Shown one piece after another: positions 25,546 through 34,827 of a DNA stretch of 54,855 bases. The stretch's first letter is position 1. Every line of letters starts with the position of its first letter. Under the pieces are notes generated by a model that saw only the letters and a list, made by a program, of their open reading frames with translations, did no database searches and was not told where the DNA came from. The translations under genes and the position numbers were made by a program. The DNA lies in NCBI RefSeq assembly GCF_003991225.1, contig NZ_JTFC01000011.1, forward strand, positions 1 through 54,855, read 5' to 3'. The stretch is from Candidatus Kurthia intestinigallinarum (GTDB lineage Bacteria; Bacillota; Bacilli; Bacillales_A; Planococcaceae).

Positions 25546-26262
25546 ATGACTGCAGCCATTACTTTTCATAATATTTCTGTTACGATGCAAGATACACAGA
25601 TTATCAATACGATTTCCGGACAGTTTCCAAAAGGGCAGATTACCACACTCGTCGGTCCTTCTGGCGCAGGCAAAACAACCATTTTAAAATTATGTAACGC
25701 GTTATTATCGCCTACAGATGGGACTATTTTTTATAATGATCAGGAGTTAAAAACATACAATCCTCTAACCTTACGCCGCTGTGTTGGCATGGCCTTACAA
25801 GATGCACCAATGATTAAAGGAAGCGTCTATGATAATTTAAATTTACCGCGACAACTTCAAGGTGAAACATTAAGCAAAGACGAGGCGATACAGGCACTTC
25901 AGCAAGTCGGCTTAGATGCTAAAAATATACATAAAAAAGCGCATGACCTTTCTGGTGGACAGCGCCAAAAATTATCGATTGCAAGAACACTTATAAATCC
26001 GACCGATGTACTGTTACTGGATGAAATCACCTCTGCGCTTGACCCGCATTCGGTAACGGAAATTGAGCAATTGATTGTAACGATGAAACAGCGTGGTGTC
26101 ACGATTATCTGGATTACGCATAATTTAGAGCAGGCTCGTCGCATTGGGGATTATATGTGGCTAATGCATCGTGGCCAATTAATCGAGAGTGGCAGCATTC
26201 ATTTACTAGAAACCTCACAAAACGAACGCGTCCAACAATTTATGCGAGGTGAGCTTTTATGA
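25546..26262 (+). CDS. fetA: ABC transporter ATP-binding protein, FetA/YbbL-like
   Basis: About 238 residues with Walker A VGPSGAGKTTILKL near residue 38, Q-loop GMALQDAPMIKG, signature LSGGQRQKLSIARTL near residue 135, Walker B VLLLDEITSALD and H-loop WITHNLEQ. The ATG at 25546 is chosen because AAGGAGG lies 8 bases upstream. It pairs with a UPF0014-type permease, whose start overlaps its stop (ATGA). FetAB in E. coli is reported to export iron under oxidative stress; the function here is by homology. Confidence 0.88.
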   Translation: MTAAITFHNISVTMQDTQIINTISGQFPKGQITTLVGPSGAGKTTILKLCNALLSPTDGTIFYNDQELKTYNPLTLRRCVGMALQDAPMIKGSVYDNLNLPRQLQGETLSKDEAIQALQQVGLDAKNIHKKAHDLSGGQRQKLSIARTLINPTDVLLLDEITSALDPHSVTEIEQLIVTMKQRGVTIIWITHNLEQARRIGDYMWLMHRGQLIESGSIHLLETSQNERVQQFMRGELL

Positions 26263-27023
26263 CGTTTACAACGCTAGCGATTACACTCGCATTCGTCTGT
26301 ATTCCACTTGTCTTATCGAAAGCATTAAATTTACAACTTGGTAAAGATGTCATCATTGCTACGATTCGTGCCATCGTTCAGCTGCTTGCGATTGGGTATG
26401 TATTACAGCTCATTTTTGACCAGCAAAATGTGGTATTTAGCTTCTTAATGGTCGCAATCATGATTGCCGTGGCAACGCTGAATGCACGCAAAAAAGGCGC
26501 CCAAATCAACGGCATTACGTGGAAGTTGGCGCTAAGCTTATGTGTGATTGAAGCCATTGTCATGAGCGTATTAGTAGGATTTCATATTGTACCGGCTACA
26601 GCACAATATATTATTCCACTGAGCGGCATGGCAATCGGCAACTCAATGGTTATGAGTATTTTATTCCTCAACCGCTTCACCGCAGAAATCGAGGCACACG
26701 AACAGGAAGTCGAGCTTATTTTATCGCTCGGTGGCACACCGAAGCAGGCCATTCACCGCCAGCTCATTACATCGATTAAAGCGAGTATGCTACCAACAAT
26801 TGAAAGCCAAAAAACGATTGGCCTCGTACAGCTCCCTGGTATGATGAGTGGCCAAATCATTGCCGGTGCGGACCCGGTCCAGGCGGTTATGTTCCAGTTA
26901 CTTGTACAATTCATGCTACTGACGACCGCCTCTGTTTCAAGTGTGCTACTTGGTTTCTTAAGTTACCGTACTTTATTTAATCAGAAACTGCAAATAATTC
27001 CAGAAAAATTTACCGGACAATAA
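26259..27023 (+). CDS. fetB: ABC permease, FetB/YbbM (UPF0014) family
   Basis: This 254-residue membrane protein has about seven hydrophobic segments and the UPF0014 hallmarks: ATIRAIVQLLAIGYVLQ near residue 33, PLSGMAIGNSMV near residue 119, LSLGGTPKQAI, and QLPGMMSGQIIAGADPVQAV near residue 189. It forms the membrane part of a metal (probably iron) exporter with the ATPase upstream. The pair is a two-gene unit closed by a strong terminator. Confidence 0.9.
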   Translation: MTFTTLAITLAFVCIPLVLSKALNLQLGKDVIIATIRAIVQLLAIGYVLQLIFDQQNVVFSFLMVAIMIAVATLNARKKGAQINGITWKLALSLCVIEAIVMSVLVGFHIVPATAQYIIPLSGMAIGNSMVMSILFLNRFTAEIEAHEQEVELILSLGGTPKQAIHRQLITSIKASMLPTIESQKTIGLVQLPGMMSGQIIAGADPVQAVMFQLLVQFMLLTTASVSSVLLGFLSYRTLFNQKLQIIPEKFTGQ

Positions 27024-27024
27024 A

Positions 27025-27065
27025 AATCGCCTTCCCTATTCCATGTAGGGAAGGCGACTTTTTTG
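27025..27065 (+). terminator. Intrinsic terminator of fetAB
   Basis: Twelve-pair stem TCGCCTTCCCTA / TAGGGAAGGCGA followed by a T-run. Confidence 0.92.
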
Positions 27066-27345
27066 TCATAATATTATTGTGTACCGTACTCAACGTTACC
27101 TATTTTAAAGAGACAATTCAATAGCAAGTAACGAATCGCGTTAAAAATGGTCAGAAACGAGCCAATTACCGCATATCTCCTTGAAAATTGTACATAAGCG
27201 AACGGATTTGGAACTTCTTGGCAAAAGAATGTTATACACAATTAGAGTATATACCCTAAATTTAGGATATTCAATTTTTCTGCTTCAAACGAAATTCTAA
27301 TCTTTTGAGTCGGTCATTTTAATATTTCACAATACCGAACGGCTA
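27066..27345. other. Intergenic gap between fetB and desR
   Basis: No open frame with a ribosome site, RNA gene or clear terminator was found here. Short frames broken by stops read in places like decayed coding DNA, but no family could be recognised. Confidence 0.4.
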
Positions 27346-27951
27346 TTACTTATTCCAGCCTTTTTCTTTATAACGAACGATTGCCTCGATACGATTACTT
27401 ACTTCCAATTTGTCTAAAATAGTTGAAATATAATTGCGTACCGTACCGGGCGATAGAAAAAGCTCTTTTGCAATTTCCTTTGTCGTTTTTCCTTCTGCAA
27501 CAAGGCCAAGAACCTCTGTCTCACGCTCTGTCAGAGGATTTTCAACGGTTTCTTCATAGACGATGTCGATTAACTCAGGTGCATATATGCGGCGGCCATC
27601 CATAATGACACGAATCGCATTAACAAGCTCTTCAATCGGACTATCTTTTAATAAATACCCACGAACCCCCGCTTTTTTCGCACGTTCGAAATATCCAGGA
27701 CGTGCAAAAGTCGTTAAAATAACAACCTTATAATCCTGTCCTTTAATTTCTTCTGCTACATCAAGACCTGTTTTTTCGGGCATTTCAATATCCATAATGA
27801 TGATATCTGGCTGATGCTCTGTAATTGCCGTTAATGCCTCAACACCGTTACGTGCTGTTGCCACAACTTCCATATCATCCTCCATATTGATTAATGCCTG
27901 CATGGCACCAAGTAACATGCCTTGATCCTCTGCTAACACGATTTTAATCAT
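27346..27951 (-). CDS. desR: Two-component response regulator DesR
   Basis: This 201-residue NarL/FixJ-type regulator has a receiver domain with phosphorylation site D54 (IIIMDIEMPEKTG), the LTTFARPGYFERAKKAGVRG segment that is almost identical in B. subtilis DesR, and a C-terminal LuxR helix-turn-helix (LTERETEVLGLVAEGKTTKE region). In B. subtilis DesR, phosphorylated by the membrane thermosensor DesK, activates the desaturase gene in the cold. Here it follows the desaturase gene directly (38 bases), and no kinase gene is between or beside them. Confidence 0.92.
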   Translation of the reverse strand: MIKIVLAEDQGMLLGAMQALINMEDDMEVVATARNGVEALTAITEHQPDIIIMDIEMPEKTGLDVAEEIKGQDYKVVILTTFARPGYFERAKKAGVRGYLLKDSPIEELVNAIRVIMDGRRIYAPELIDIVYEETVENPLTERETEVLGLVAEGKTTKEIAKELFLSPGTVRNYISTILDKLEVSNRIEAIVRYKEKGWNK

Positions 27952-27989
27952 GTAAGACTCACTTCCTTACGCCCTATTTTATATGCTTA

Positions 27990-29012
27990 TTATAGCAAAC
28001 CTCTATTTGAAGCGCTCTTTAATGCCGCATACTCTTTAAACGTAATGAAGCGTTTGTTTGATGCATCATACAGTTTATAACGTAATGATTCGAAGCTTGT
28101 TTTTAATGTAATCGTTGTGACACGTTGTAGTGGTGGCGTTTTTTCATGTGCTTCCTCTAACTCATAGTTTGGAATACGCGGTGCTAAATGATGTACATGG
28201 TGGTACCCGATATTACCAGAAATCCATTGTAGTAATTTTGGTAATTGATAATACGAACTTCCTTCTACAGCTGCTTTTACATAATCCCAATCTTGCTCAT
28301 TCTCGAAATATGAATCTTCAAAGGTATGTTGAATATAAAATAACCAGATGCCTAGTACTGCTGCGATGTACATTGAAATCCCTTGTACAATCAACATTGC
28401 TTGCCAGCCAAATAATAGGCTCATTACAACAAGCATAACGACTAGCGCAAGCGTTGTGTAATACGTGTTAAGACGTTCTTTTTTCTTCGCATTTTTTGCA
28501 TTCATACGATTTGATACTAAAATTAAATAAAGTGGTCCTACGCCGAACATGATAATTGGATGACGGTATGAACGGTAGCAAAAACGTTGCCATTTCGATG
28601 CTTCATTATATTCCTCTGTTGTCATCATCCAAATGTCACCGACACCACGCTCATCTAAGTTTGAGCTTGATGCGTGGTGAATTAAATGTTCGCGTTTCCA
28701 TTGTTCGTATGGAAATGTCGTAATAACGCCTGTGATATTCCCTACTAACGCATTTAATTTTCTGTTTTTGAAAAATGATCCATGTGTACAGTCATGGAAA
28801 ATAATGAATGTACGCACAACAAAGCCGCTTGCGATTACTGCGCAGACGATTGAAATGATAGGTGATACATGAAATAAGCCGTAGCCAGCACCCCATAATA
28901 GAAGTAGCGGTACGAGCGTATTAATCAATTGGCGAATGCTCGTGCCCATCTCTGATTTTGAGAACGGCGCAACGGCTTTTTTCAGTTCTTTAATTTTTTC
29001 GCGATCCGTCAT
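27990..29012 (-). CDS. des: Membrane fatty acid desaturase (Des)
   Basis: This 340-residue membrane enzyme introduces double bonds into phospholipid acyl chains, keeping membranes fluid in the cold. It has four to six hydrophobic segments and the three histidine boxes that bind the di-iron site: HDCTH (73-77), HLIHH (109-113) and GYHHVHHL near residue 275. RBS and ATG agree (GGAGGCAAAAAA before ATG). It is first in an operon with desR. An inverted repeat upstream (29078-29106) is a likely DesR operator. Confidence 0.93.
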   Translation of the reverse strand: MTDREKIKELKKAVAPFSKSEMGTSIRQLINTLVPLLLLWGAGYGLFHVSPIISIVCAVIASGFVVRTFIIFHDCTHGSFFKNRKLNALVGNITGVITTFPYEQWKREHLIHHASSSNLDERGVGDIWMMTTEEYNEASKWQRFCYRSYRHPIIMFGVGPLYLILVSNRMNAKNAKKKERLNTYYTTLALVVMLVVMSLLFGWQAMLIVQGISMYIAAVLGIWLFYIQHTFEDSYFENEQDWDYVKAAVEGSSYYQLPKLLQWISGNIGYHHVHHLAPRIPNYELEEAHEKTPPLQRVTTITLKTSFESLRYKLYDASNKRFITFKEYAALKSASNRGLL

Positions 29013-29077
29013 TTTTTTGCCTCCAACTAATTTATTGTTTCTAGTATAAAATAAATTAGTTGGAGGTCACATAGGTG

Positions 29078-29106
29078 GATGTCACACATATCATATGACA
29101 TTCATC
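29078..29106 (-). promoter_or_regulatory. Candidate DesR operator upstream of des
   Basis: An inverted repeat GATGTCA ... TGACATTC, with the half-sites 11 bases apart, lies upstream of a promoter-like pair (TGTGAC near 29067, TTATAC near 29046) on the minus strand. DesR in B. subtilis binds palindromic TCATGA/TGTCAT-type sites at des; the match here is by general form, not proved. Confidence 0.5.
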
Positions 29107-29165
29107 ACTAGTTAAACGACAAAATAATCGAAAGTGTCTATTAGTAACCACTCACTTTTATGTAT

Positions 29166-29200
29166 AAAAAAAGAGAGGCCATTTAGCCCCTCTCTTTTCT
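29166..29200 (-). terminator. Intrinsic terminator of the methionine operon
   Basis: AGAGAGG pairs with CCTCTCT (with extra GGC/GCC-like pairing inside), followed by seven T on the minus strand, just after the metH stop. Confidence 0.9.
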
Positions 29201-29203
29201 CTA

Positions 29204-32200
29204 TTAAACGTTAAAATAACGTGCATCTGGATGTGAGAACATCATCGCAGAAACTGATGCCTCAGGGTCCATCATAAATTCCTCTGTTAAATTCACACCA
29301 ATATCCTCTGGGTGAATCAGACCAAATAATTTCTTTTGATCCTCTAAGTTTGGACATGCTGGGTAGCCGTATGAGAAGCGCTGTCCTTGATACTTCGCCG
29401 CAAAGCGGTCACGCATCGTGAAATCCACACCATCTGGATATCCTGCATGGTCACGCATCTCCTGGTGAACTCGCTCTGCTAAGCCCTCTGCAAGTTCAAG
29501 TGCTGTTGCTTGAAGCGCATGCATTTCAAGGAATTTTCCCTGCTCTTTTAATTGCTGTGCCTTTTCACGAATGCCCTTACCCGCCGTTACTTGTAGGAAG
29601 CCTACATAGTCCATTTCGCCGCTGTCTTTTGATTTTAAGAAATCCGCTAGACAGAGGAATGGTTCTTTTTCTTGACGCGGGAATGTAAAGCGCTCGATTT
29701 CTGTGACACCGTCCTTGTCATAAATAATGACATCGTCGCCATCTGATTGTGCTTTAAAGAATTGATACATGGCCTTTGGATGTAGTAAATCGGACTGTAA
29801 ATAACCTCGCACTAATTCAAATAGCTCAACTGCACGCTTGTCCCCCTCTTTAATCATATCTTCTTTAAAGCCTTTTAAACCAAGGTGATGACCAATCAAT
29901 GTGCGCATATTCACATATGGATATAAATAAGCTGGTGTATAATCACGTAGCACATGGCGCTCTAAATCGGTTGGTTTGTAGACTGGCACATCTGTACGTA
30001 CGGTTTTCGCTGGGCGCGTTTTCACTGCAACTGCCGGACGCTCTGCACGATTTGCATCTTGAACTTTACGTTTTTCCTGTGCCTCAAAAATTTCCGTTAG
30101 TAAGCCTTCGCGGTCATCACTCATTAGGCGGTTAATCGTTTCAAGTCCTTGCATCGCATCTTTTGCATACATGACCGGGCCATTATAGTTGGCGGCAATT
30201 TTTGTATCGGTAAAGCGACGAGAAAGCGCTGCACCCCCAACGATAATTGGTGTATCAATCCCCGCTTCTTTAAAGTCCTGTGCTGTCACAACCATTTGTT
30301 GGGCCGATTTTACAAGCAGACCCGATAACCCAACGATGTCTGGGTTTTCTTTACGAATCGCTTCAATTAATGTTTGTGGTGTCACTTTAATGCCAAGGTC
30401 AACAACTGTATAGCCATTGTTGCTCATAATGATGTCGACTAAGTTTTTACCGATATCATGCACATCACCTTTGACCGTTGCAATAAGCATTTTCCCTTTC
30501 CCAACATCATCTGCGCTTTTCTCCATGTACTGCTCTAAATGCGCAACAGCAGCCTTCATAACACCCGCTGATTGTAATACCTCCGCAACGATTAGTTGAT
30601 TTTCATTAAATAGCTTCCCAACGGTCGCCATCCCCTTCATCAGTGGACCATTGATAATATCAAGTGGTGCATCATACATGTCACGCGCAGCCTCTAAATC
30701 ATCAATTAAACCTTCCTTCGTACCTTCTAAAATATAATATTCAAGGCGCTCTGGCACAGTTTTTGGAATATCATCCTCTGTTTTTTCTTTCTTCTTATCA
30801 CGATAGAAATCGGTAAATACCGCGAGTGTTTCATCATTCGTATTGAATAATAAATCATTCGCTAACTTGATTTCCTGTTCAGGAATCGACGCATAACGCT
30901 CGAGCTTCTCTGTATTGACAATCGCATAATCAAGTCCTGCCTGTGTACAGTTATATAAATACACCGCATTTAAAATTTCACGACCTACTGGTGGTAAACC
31001 GAATGATACATTCGATACCCCTAGAATTGTTAAAGCACGTGGTAGCTTTTCTTTAATCAAACGAATTCCTTCGATTGTCTCGACAGCGGAGCCAATATAC
31101 TGCTCGTCCCCTGTACCAACTGGGAAAACAAGTGGGTCAAAAATAATATCTTCTGGTGCGATATCCCACTTATTCACAAGTAAATCGTATTCGCGCTCTG
31201 CAATTTCAAGCTTACGATGGCGGTCAACAGCCATCCCTTTTTCGTCGATTGTCCCAATAACGATTGAGGCACCGTATTTTTTCACAAGTGGTAGTACTGC
31301 ATCAAAGCGTTCTTCGCCGTCCTCTAAGTTAATGGAGTTGATGATGGCCTTCCCTTGTGAATATTTTAGTGCTTCTTCGATTACCTTCTCATCCGTCGAG
31401 TCGATAACGAATGGTACTTTTACTTTTTTTACGACTTCTTCCATATAGTTACGGATATCTTCTAGCTCATCACGGTCTGGGTTGGCTAGGCAAATATCGA
31501 GTACATGCGCACCATTTTTCACTTGCGCACGGGCGATTTCTGCCGCTTCTTCAAACTTACCTTCTACGATTAAACGTTTGAATTTACGTGAACCGATAAC
31601 GTTTGTACGTTCCCCTACAAATAATGGACGCATTGAATCATCGTACATTAATGGCTCAATACCTGATACCATGTGCGGATGATCATGGTTTGGACGCTTA
31701 CGTGGTGCTTTGTCTTTTACTGCCTCGCGAATCGCGCTAATATGCGCAGGTGTCGTCCCACAGCAACCACCAATAACATTTAACCAGCCTTTATCTGCAA
31801 AAGCCGCTAGTTTTTTCGATAATGACTCAGGTGTTTCATGGTAATGACCTTCCTCATCCGGAAGTCCAGCATTTGGGTAACAGCTAACATAGCTCGTCGC
31901 TACTTCCGCAAGTGTACGAATATGGTCTGTCATAAATTCTGGTCCAGTCGCGCAGTTTAAGCCGACTGACAGTGGTTTAATATGCTCGATTGAAATATAA
32001 AATGCATCGATTGTTTGACCCGCAAGTGTTGTACCCATTGGCTCAATCGTTCCTGAAATCATAACCGGTAATTCTTTTCCTAGCTCATCAAACGCTTGTT
32101 TAATACCAAGTGTTCCTGCTTTTACATTCAGCATATCCTGTGATGTTTCCATTAATAAAACATCCGCACCACCATCAATTAATCCCTTTGCTTGCACATA

Positions 32201-32632
32201 AAAATCATGTTGTAGTGCATCAAATGTCGTACCACCTGTTACTGATAATGTTTTGGTCGTTGGCCCTAACCCACCTGCAACATAACGTGGCCATTCAGGT
32301 GTTGAAAACTCATTTGCTGCTTCAACCGCAAGCTCTACCGCACGTTTATTAATTTCATACGCATGCTCACCTAAACCATATTCGTTTAATACAAGCGGTG
32401 TCCCACCAAATGTATTGGTCGTTACGATGTCTGCTCCTGCTTCAAAGTAAGCACGGTGGATATCACGTACAACATCTGGGCGTGTTAAATTCAGGTTTTC
32501 ATTACAGCCATCTAACTCTTCGCCACCAAAATCTTCTGCTGTTAAATCAGCGTTTTGGAGCATTGTCCCCATCGCACCATCTAAAATTAAAATATGATCT
32601 TGAATACGATCCTCAATGCGTTGTTTCGACAT
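29204..32632 (-). CDS. metH: Cobalamin-dependent methionine synthase
   Basis: This 1142-residue modular enzyme transfers a methyl group from methyltetrahydrofolate to homocysteine through cobalamin. The homocysteine domain (1-320) has zinc ligands C227 (GLNCATG) and C290-C291 (GGCCGTTP). The pterin domain (about 340-610) contains GERTNVIGSRKF and DICLANPDRDE. The B12 domain has DVHDIGKNLV near residue 735, whose histidine is the cobalt ligand. The C-terminal AdoMet reactivation domain (about 900-1142) includes RFSYGYPACPNL. All four modules are intact. The start overlaps the upstream gene by 20 bases, with GAGGGGGAA about 8 bases before the ATG. The SAM riboswitch controls the operon. Confidence 0.97.
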   Translation of the reverse strand: MSKQRIEDRIQDHILILDGAMGTMLQNADLTAEDFGGEELDGCNENLNLTRPDVVRDIHRAYFEAGADIVTTNTFGGTPLVLNEYGLGEHAYEINKRAVELAVEAANEFSTPEWPRYVAGGLGPTTKTLSVTGGTTFDALQHDFYVQAKGLIDGGADVLLMETSQDMLNVKAGTLGIKQAFDELGKELPVMISGTIEPMGTTLAGQTIDAFYISIEHIKPLSVGLNCATGPEFMTDHIRTLAEVATSYVSCYPNAGLPDEEGHYHETPESLSKKLAAFADKGWLNVIGGCCGTTPAHISAIREAVKDKAPRKRPNHDHPHMVSGIEPLMYDDSMRPLFVGERTNVIGSRKFKRLIVEGKFEEAAEIARAQVKNGAHVLDICLANPDRDELEDIRNYMEEVVKKVKVPFVIDSTDEKVIEEALKYSQGKAIINSINLEDGEERFDAVLPLVKKYGASIVIGTIDEKGMAVDRHRKLEIAEREYDLLVNKWDIAPEDIIFDPLVFPVGTGDEQYIGSAVETIEGIRLIKEKLPRALTILGVSNVSFGLPPVGREILNAVYLYNCTQAGLDYAIVNTEKLERYASIPEQEIKLANDLLFNTNDETLAVFTDFYRDKKKEKTEDDIPKTVPERLEYYILEGTKEGLIDDLEAARDMYDAPLDIINGPLMKGMATVGKLFNENQLIVAEVLQSAGVMKAAVAHLEQYMEKSADDVGKGKMLIATVKGDVHDIGKNLVDIIMSNNGYTVVDLGIKVTPQTLIEAIRKENPDIVGLSGLLVKSAQQMVVTAQDFKEAGIDTPIIVGGAALSRRFTDTKIAANYNGPVMYAKDAMQGLETINRLMSDDREGLLTEIFEAQEKRKVQDANRAERPAVAVKTRPAKTVRTDVPVYKPTDLERHVLRDYTPAYLYPYVNMRTLIGHHLGLKGFKEDMIKEGDKRAVELFELVRGYLQSDLLHPKAMYQFFKAQSDGDDVIIYDKDGVTEIERFTFPRQEKEPFLCLADFLKSKDSGEMDYVGFLQVTAGKGIREKAQQLKEQGKFLEMHALQATALELAEGLAERVHQEMRDHAGYPDGVDFTMRDRFAAKYQGQRFSYGYPACPNLEDQKKLFGLIHPEDIGVNLTEEFMMDPEASVSAMMFSHPDARYFNV

Positions 32633-34472
32633 TTACTTGTTCCCCCTCAGTTTGTGCATCTAACTGCTTAATATAATCAATTAACTCAACGGTCATGTCA
32701 TAGCGCATGAACGGTGTAATTAAATAAATTCCTTTAAATAGTGGTGCGGCGACATCGATTAACTCCTTTGCAATCTTAAGTCCCTCTGCACGTGCACGCT
32801 CTTTATCCTCTTCGCAGTCACGCATACGTGTAAGTACATCTTCGGATAATTTAATGCCCGGTACTTCATTGTGTAAAAATTCTGAGTTACGTAGACTTGT
32901 CAGTGGCATGATACCTAAGAAAATAGGCTCTTCAATATGTTTTGTTGCCTCGTACACCTCAATGATTTTTTCCTTCGTATACACCGGCTGTGAAATAAAG
33001 TAATCTGCACCGGCTGCGATTTTTTTTTCAAGTCGTGGTACAGCGCGCGCCACATTTCGTACATTTGGATTGAAGGCGCCTGCGACAGAGAAGTTCGCCT
33101 TTTTACGAAGCGGCTTTCCTGAGAATGAAATGCCCTCATTTAATTTTTTAATTAGCTCAAGTAGCTCGATGCTTGAAACATCATACACACTCGTTGCCCC
33201 TGGGAAGTCTCCTACTTTTGTTGGGTCCCCTGTCACCGCTAAAATGTCCGTAATGCCTAGCGCATCAAGGCCCATTAAATGCGATTGCAGACCGATTAGG
33301 TTACGGTCACGACATGTAATATGTGCCAGTGCGCGAACATTCTTTTCATATTTCAAACGAGCACCCATCGCCATATTACTGACGCGAGGTGAAGCAAGCG
33401 AGTTATCCGCCATCGTCACTGCATCTGCACCGGCATCTTGTAAAATACGTGCACCATCAACGAACGCATCCGTTTCTAAATGACGTGGCGTATCAAGCTC
33501 GACGATAATCGTACGCTGTTTTTTCGCCTGTACATGCAGTGGTTCATGTGCAGCTTCATCTGCATCTTTAATAATTAATGACTTTTTCTTTTCGACGATT
33601 TTTGCTTTAATCGGTGGAAGATCTGCTAAACGTTTTTTCACCTCGGCAATATGCGCCGGTGTCGTCCCACAGCAACCGCCGATTAGACGCACGCCCTCAT
33701 CACGTAATAGTACTGCTGCGCGGCCGAAATAATCTGCCTCTGATTCATAAACAACTTTACCGTCCTCAACGTCTAATAAGCTCGCATTTGGATAGGCTGA
33801 TAAGAAGGCTGTCTCTGGTAGCTCTACGTTTTCAAACGCTTGGATGGTATGATGCGGACCTAGACGACAGTTCACGCCAACGATATTGGCACCAAGGGAT
33901 TCGAGTGTATGAAGTGCTTCATTTAATGAGACACCGTTTTGTAGAACGCCCGGCTCATGCATCGATACTTGTGCAATGATTGGTAGCGCTGTGTGTGCAC
34001 GTAGTAATTTCACTAATGCTGATAGCTCTTCAAAGTCGTAAAATGTTTCAAGTAATAAGCCATCGACGCCGCCTTCGATTAAAATTGTTGCCTGCGTATG
34101 CAGTGCTTCTAAAATTTCTTCTAGTGTTTCATCCGTTTTGCGAATTCCTCGAATGCCACCGATTGTCCCAAGTACATACTGACCACCTGGCGCTGCAGCT
34201 CGTTTTGCAATCGCAACTGCACCTTCGTTAATCGCTACAACTTGGTCCTCGATACCATAGCGAGCTAATTTAATCGCATTGGCTGTATATGTATTCGTTT
34301 GAATAATATCTGCACCTGATTCGATATAACGCTTATGAATATCCTCGATAATTTCTGGCTTTGACACATTTAATTCCTCATAGCAGTAGTCAATCCCATA
34401 TGAATAAAGTAGCGTGCCCATCGCACCGTCCGCTGTTAATACTTTCGTTTTTAAATCGTTCAGCAATCCCAT
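32613..34472 (-). CDS. yitJ: Bifunctional homocysteine S-methyltransferase / 5,10-methylenetetrahydrofolate reductase
   Basis: This 619-residue protein joins a homocysteine methyltransferase-type domain (about 1-290; zinc-binding GVNCRLG near residue 199 and GGCCGTTP near residue 265) to a MetF-type reductase domain (about 310-610; VELDTPRH, DAVTMADNSLASPRVS, HITCRDRN, ITDILAVTGDPT). The reductase part makes methyltetrahydrofolate, the methyl donor for metH immediately downstream. The fusion is the same as B. subtilis YitJ. First gene of a SAM-riboswitch operon. Whether the N-terminal domain is active on homocysteine is not known from sequence. Confidence 0.93.
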   Translation of the reverse strand: MGLLNDLKTKVLTADGAMGTLLYSYGIDYCYEELNVSKPEIIEDIHKRYIESGADIIQTNTYTANAIKLARYGIEDQVVAINEGAVAIAKRAAAPGGQYVLGTIGGIRGIRKTDETLEEILEALHTQATILIEGGVDGLLLETFYDFEELSALVKLLRAHTALPIIAQVSMHEPGVLQNGVSLNEALHTLESLGANIVGVNCRLGPHHTIQAFENVELPETAFLSAYPNASLLDVEDGKVVYESEADYFGRAAVLLRDEGVRLIGGCCGTTPAHIAEVKKRLADLPPIKAKIVEKKKSLIIKDADEAAHEPLHVQAKKQRTIIVELDTPRHLETDAFVDGARILQDAGADAVTMADNSLASPRVSNMAMGARLKYEKNVRALAHITCRDRNLIGLQSHLMGLDALGITDILAVTGDPTKVGDFPGATSVYDVSSIELLELIKKLNEGISFSGKPLRKKANFSVAGAFNPNVRNVARAVPRLEKKIAAGADYFISQPVYTKEKIIEVYEATKHIEEPIFLGIMPLTSLRNSEFLHNEVPGIKLSEDVLTRMRDCEEDKERARAEGLKIAKELIDVAAPLFKGIYLITPFMRYDMTVELIDYIKQLDAQTEGEQVNVETTH

Positions 34473-34507
34473 CTATGAACTCCCCTTCTATTTATCAATC
34501 TCCCCAA

Positions 34508-34660
34508 TAAAAAAACCCTCTTACTCGTTAGAATAAGAAGGGATATACGCATAGTCCTTCTTATCTTTTAAGGTTATTACCTTCTGGAATTAGCACCTGA
34601 CCTTTCGGCTGGTTGCTGAAGCTTCGTAGGGCCAGTCCCTCTGCTTCTCTTGATAAGAAA
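34508..34660 (-). promoter_or_regulatory. SAM-I (S-box) riboswitch with terminator
   Basis: On the minus strand the aptamer (about 34660-34557) shows the S-box core: TCTTATCAAGAGAAGCAGAG, GGGACTGGCCC, GCTTCAGCAACC and AGGTGCTAATTCCAG, closed by P1 arms CTTATC/GATAAG. Downstream CCCTTCTTATTC pairs with GAGTAAGAGGG (34512-34540), followed by seven T. S-adenosylmethionine binding should terminate transcription of yitJ-metH. Confidence 0.97.
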
Positions 34661-34688
34661 TTGATTTAATTTTTAGAATATTATATGA

Positions 34689-34717
34689 ATAATACATCTT
34701 AGATGAAAGAACGTCAA
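34689..34717 (-). promoter_or_regulatory. Promoter of the SAM riboswitch operon
   Basis: TTGACG (34717-34712) and TATTAT (34694-34689) are 17 bases apart on the minus strand, about 30 bases before the aptamer. Confidence 0.78.
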
Positions 34718-34788
34718 TAGCTCTGTCTTTTTTTCATGATTTTCATGCAAAATTAGAAAGACAATGCAATGATGCATTCCATTCAATC

Positions 34789-34820
34789 AAAAAAAAGAAA
34801 CCACCGACAACGATGATTTC
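34789..34820 (-). terminator. Intrinsic terminator of the sortase gene
   Basis: GAAATCATCG pairs with CGGTGGTTTC (two G-T wobbles) around TTGT, then eight T on the minus strand. Confidence 0.82.
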
Positions 34821-34827
34821 TCTGTCA

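Noticed and set aside
27066-27345. Possible decayed transposase or desK remnant between fetB and desR
   Set aside because: Short translated pieces are broken by stops and match nothing that I can identify; a kinase remnant would be expected to show an H-box or ATP-binding motif, and none is seen.
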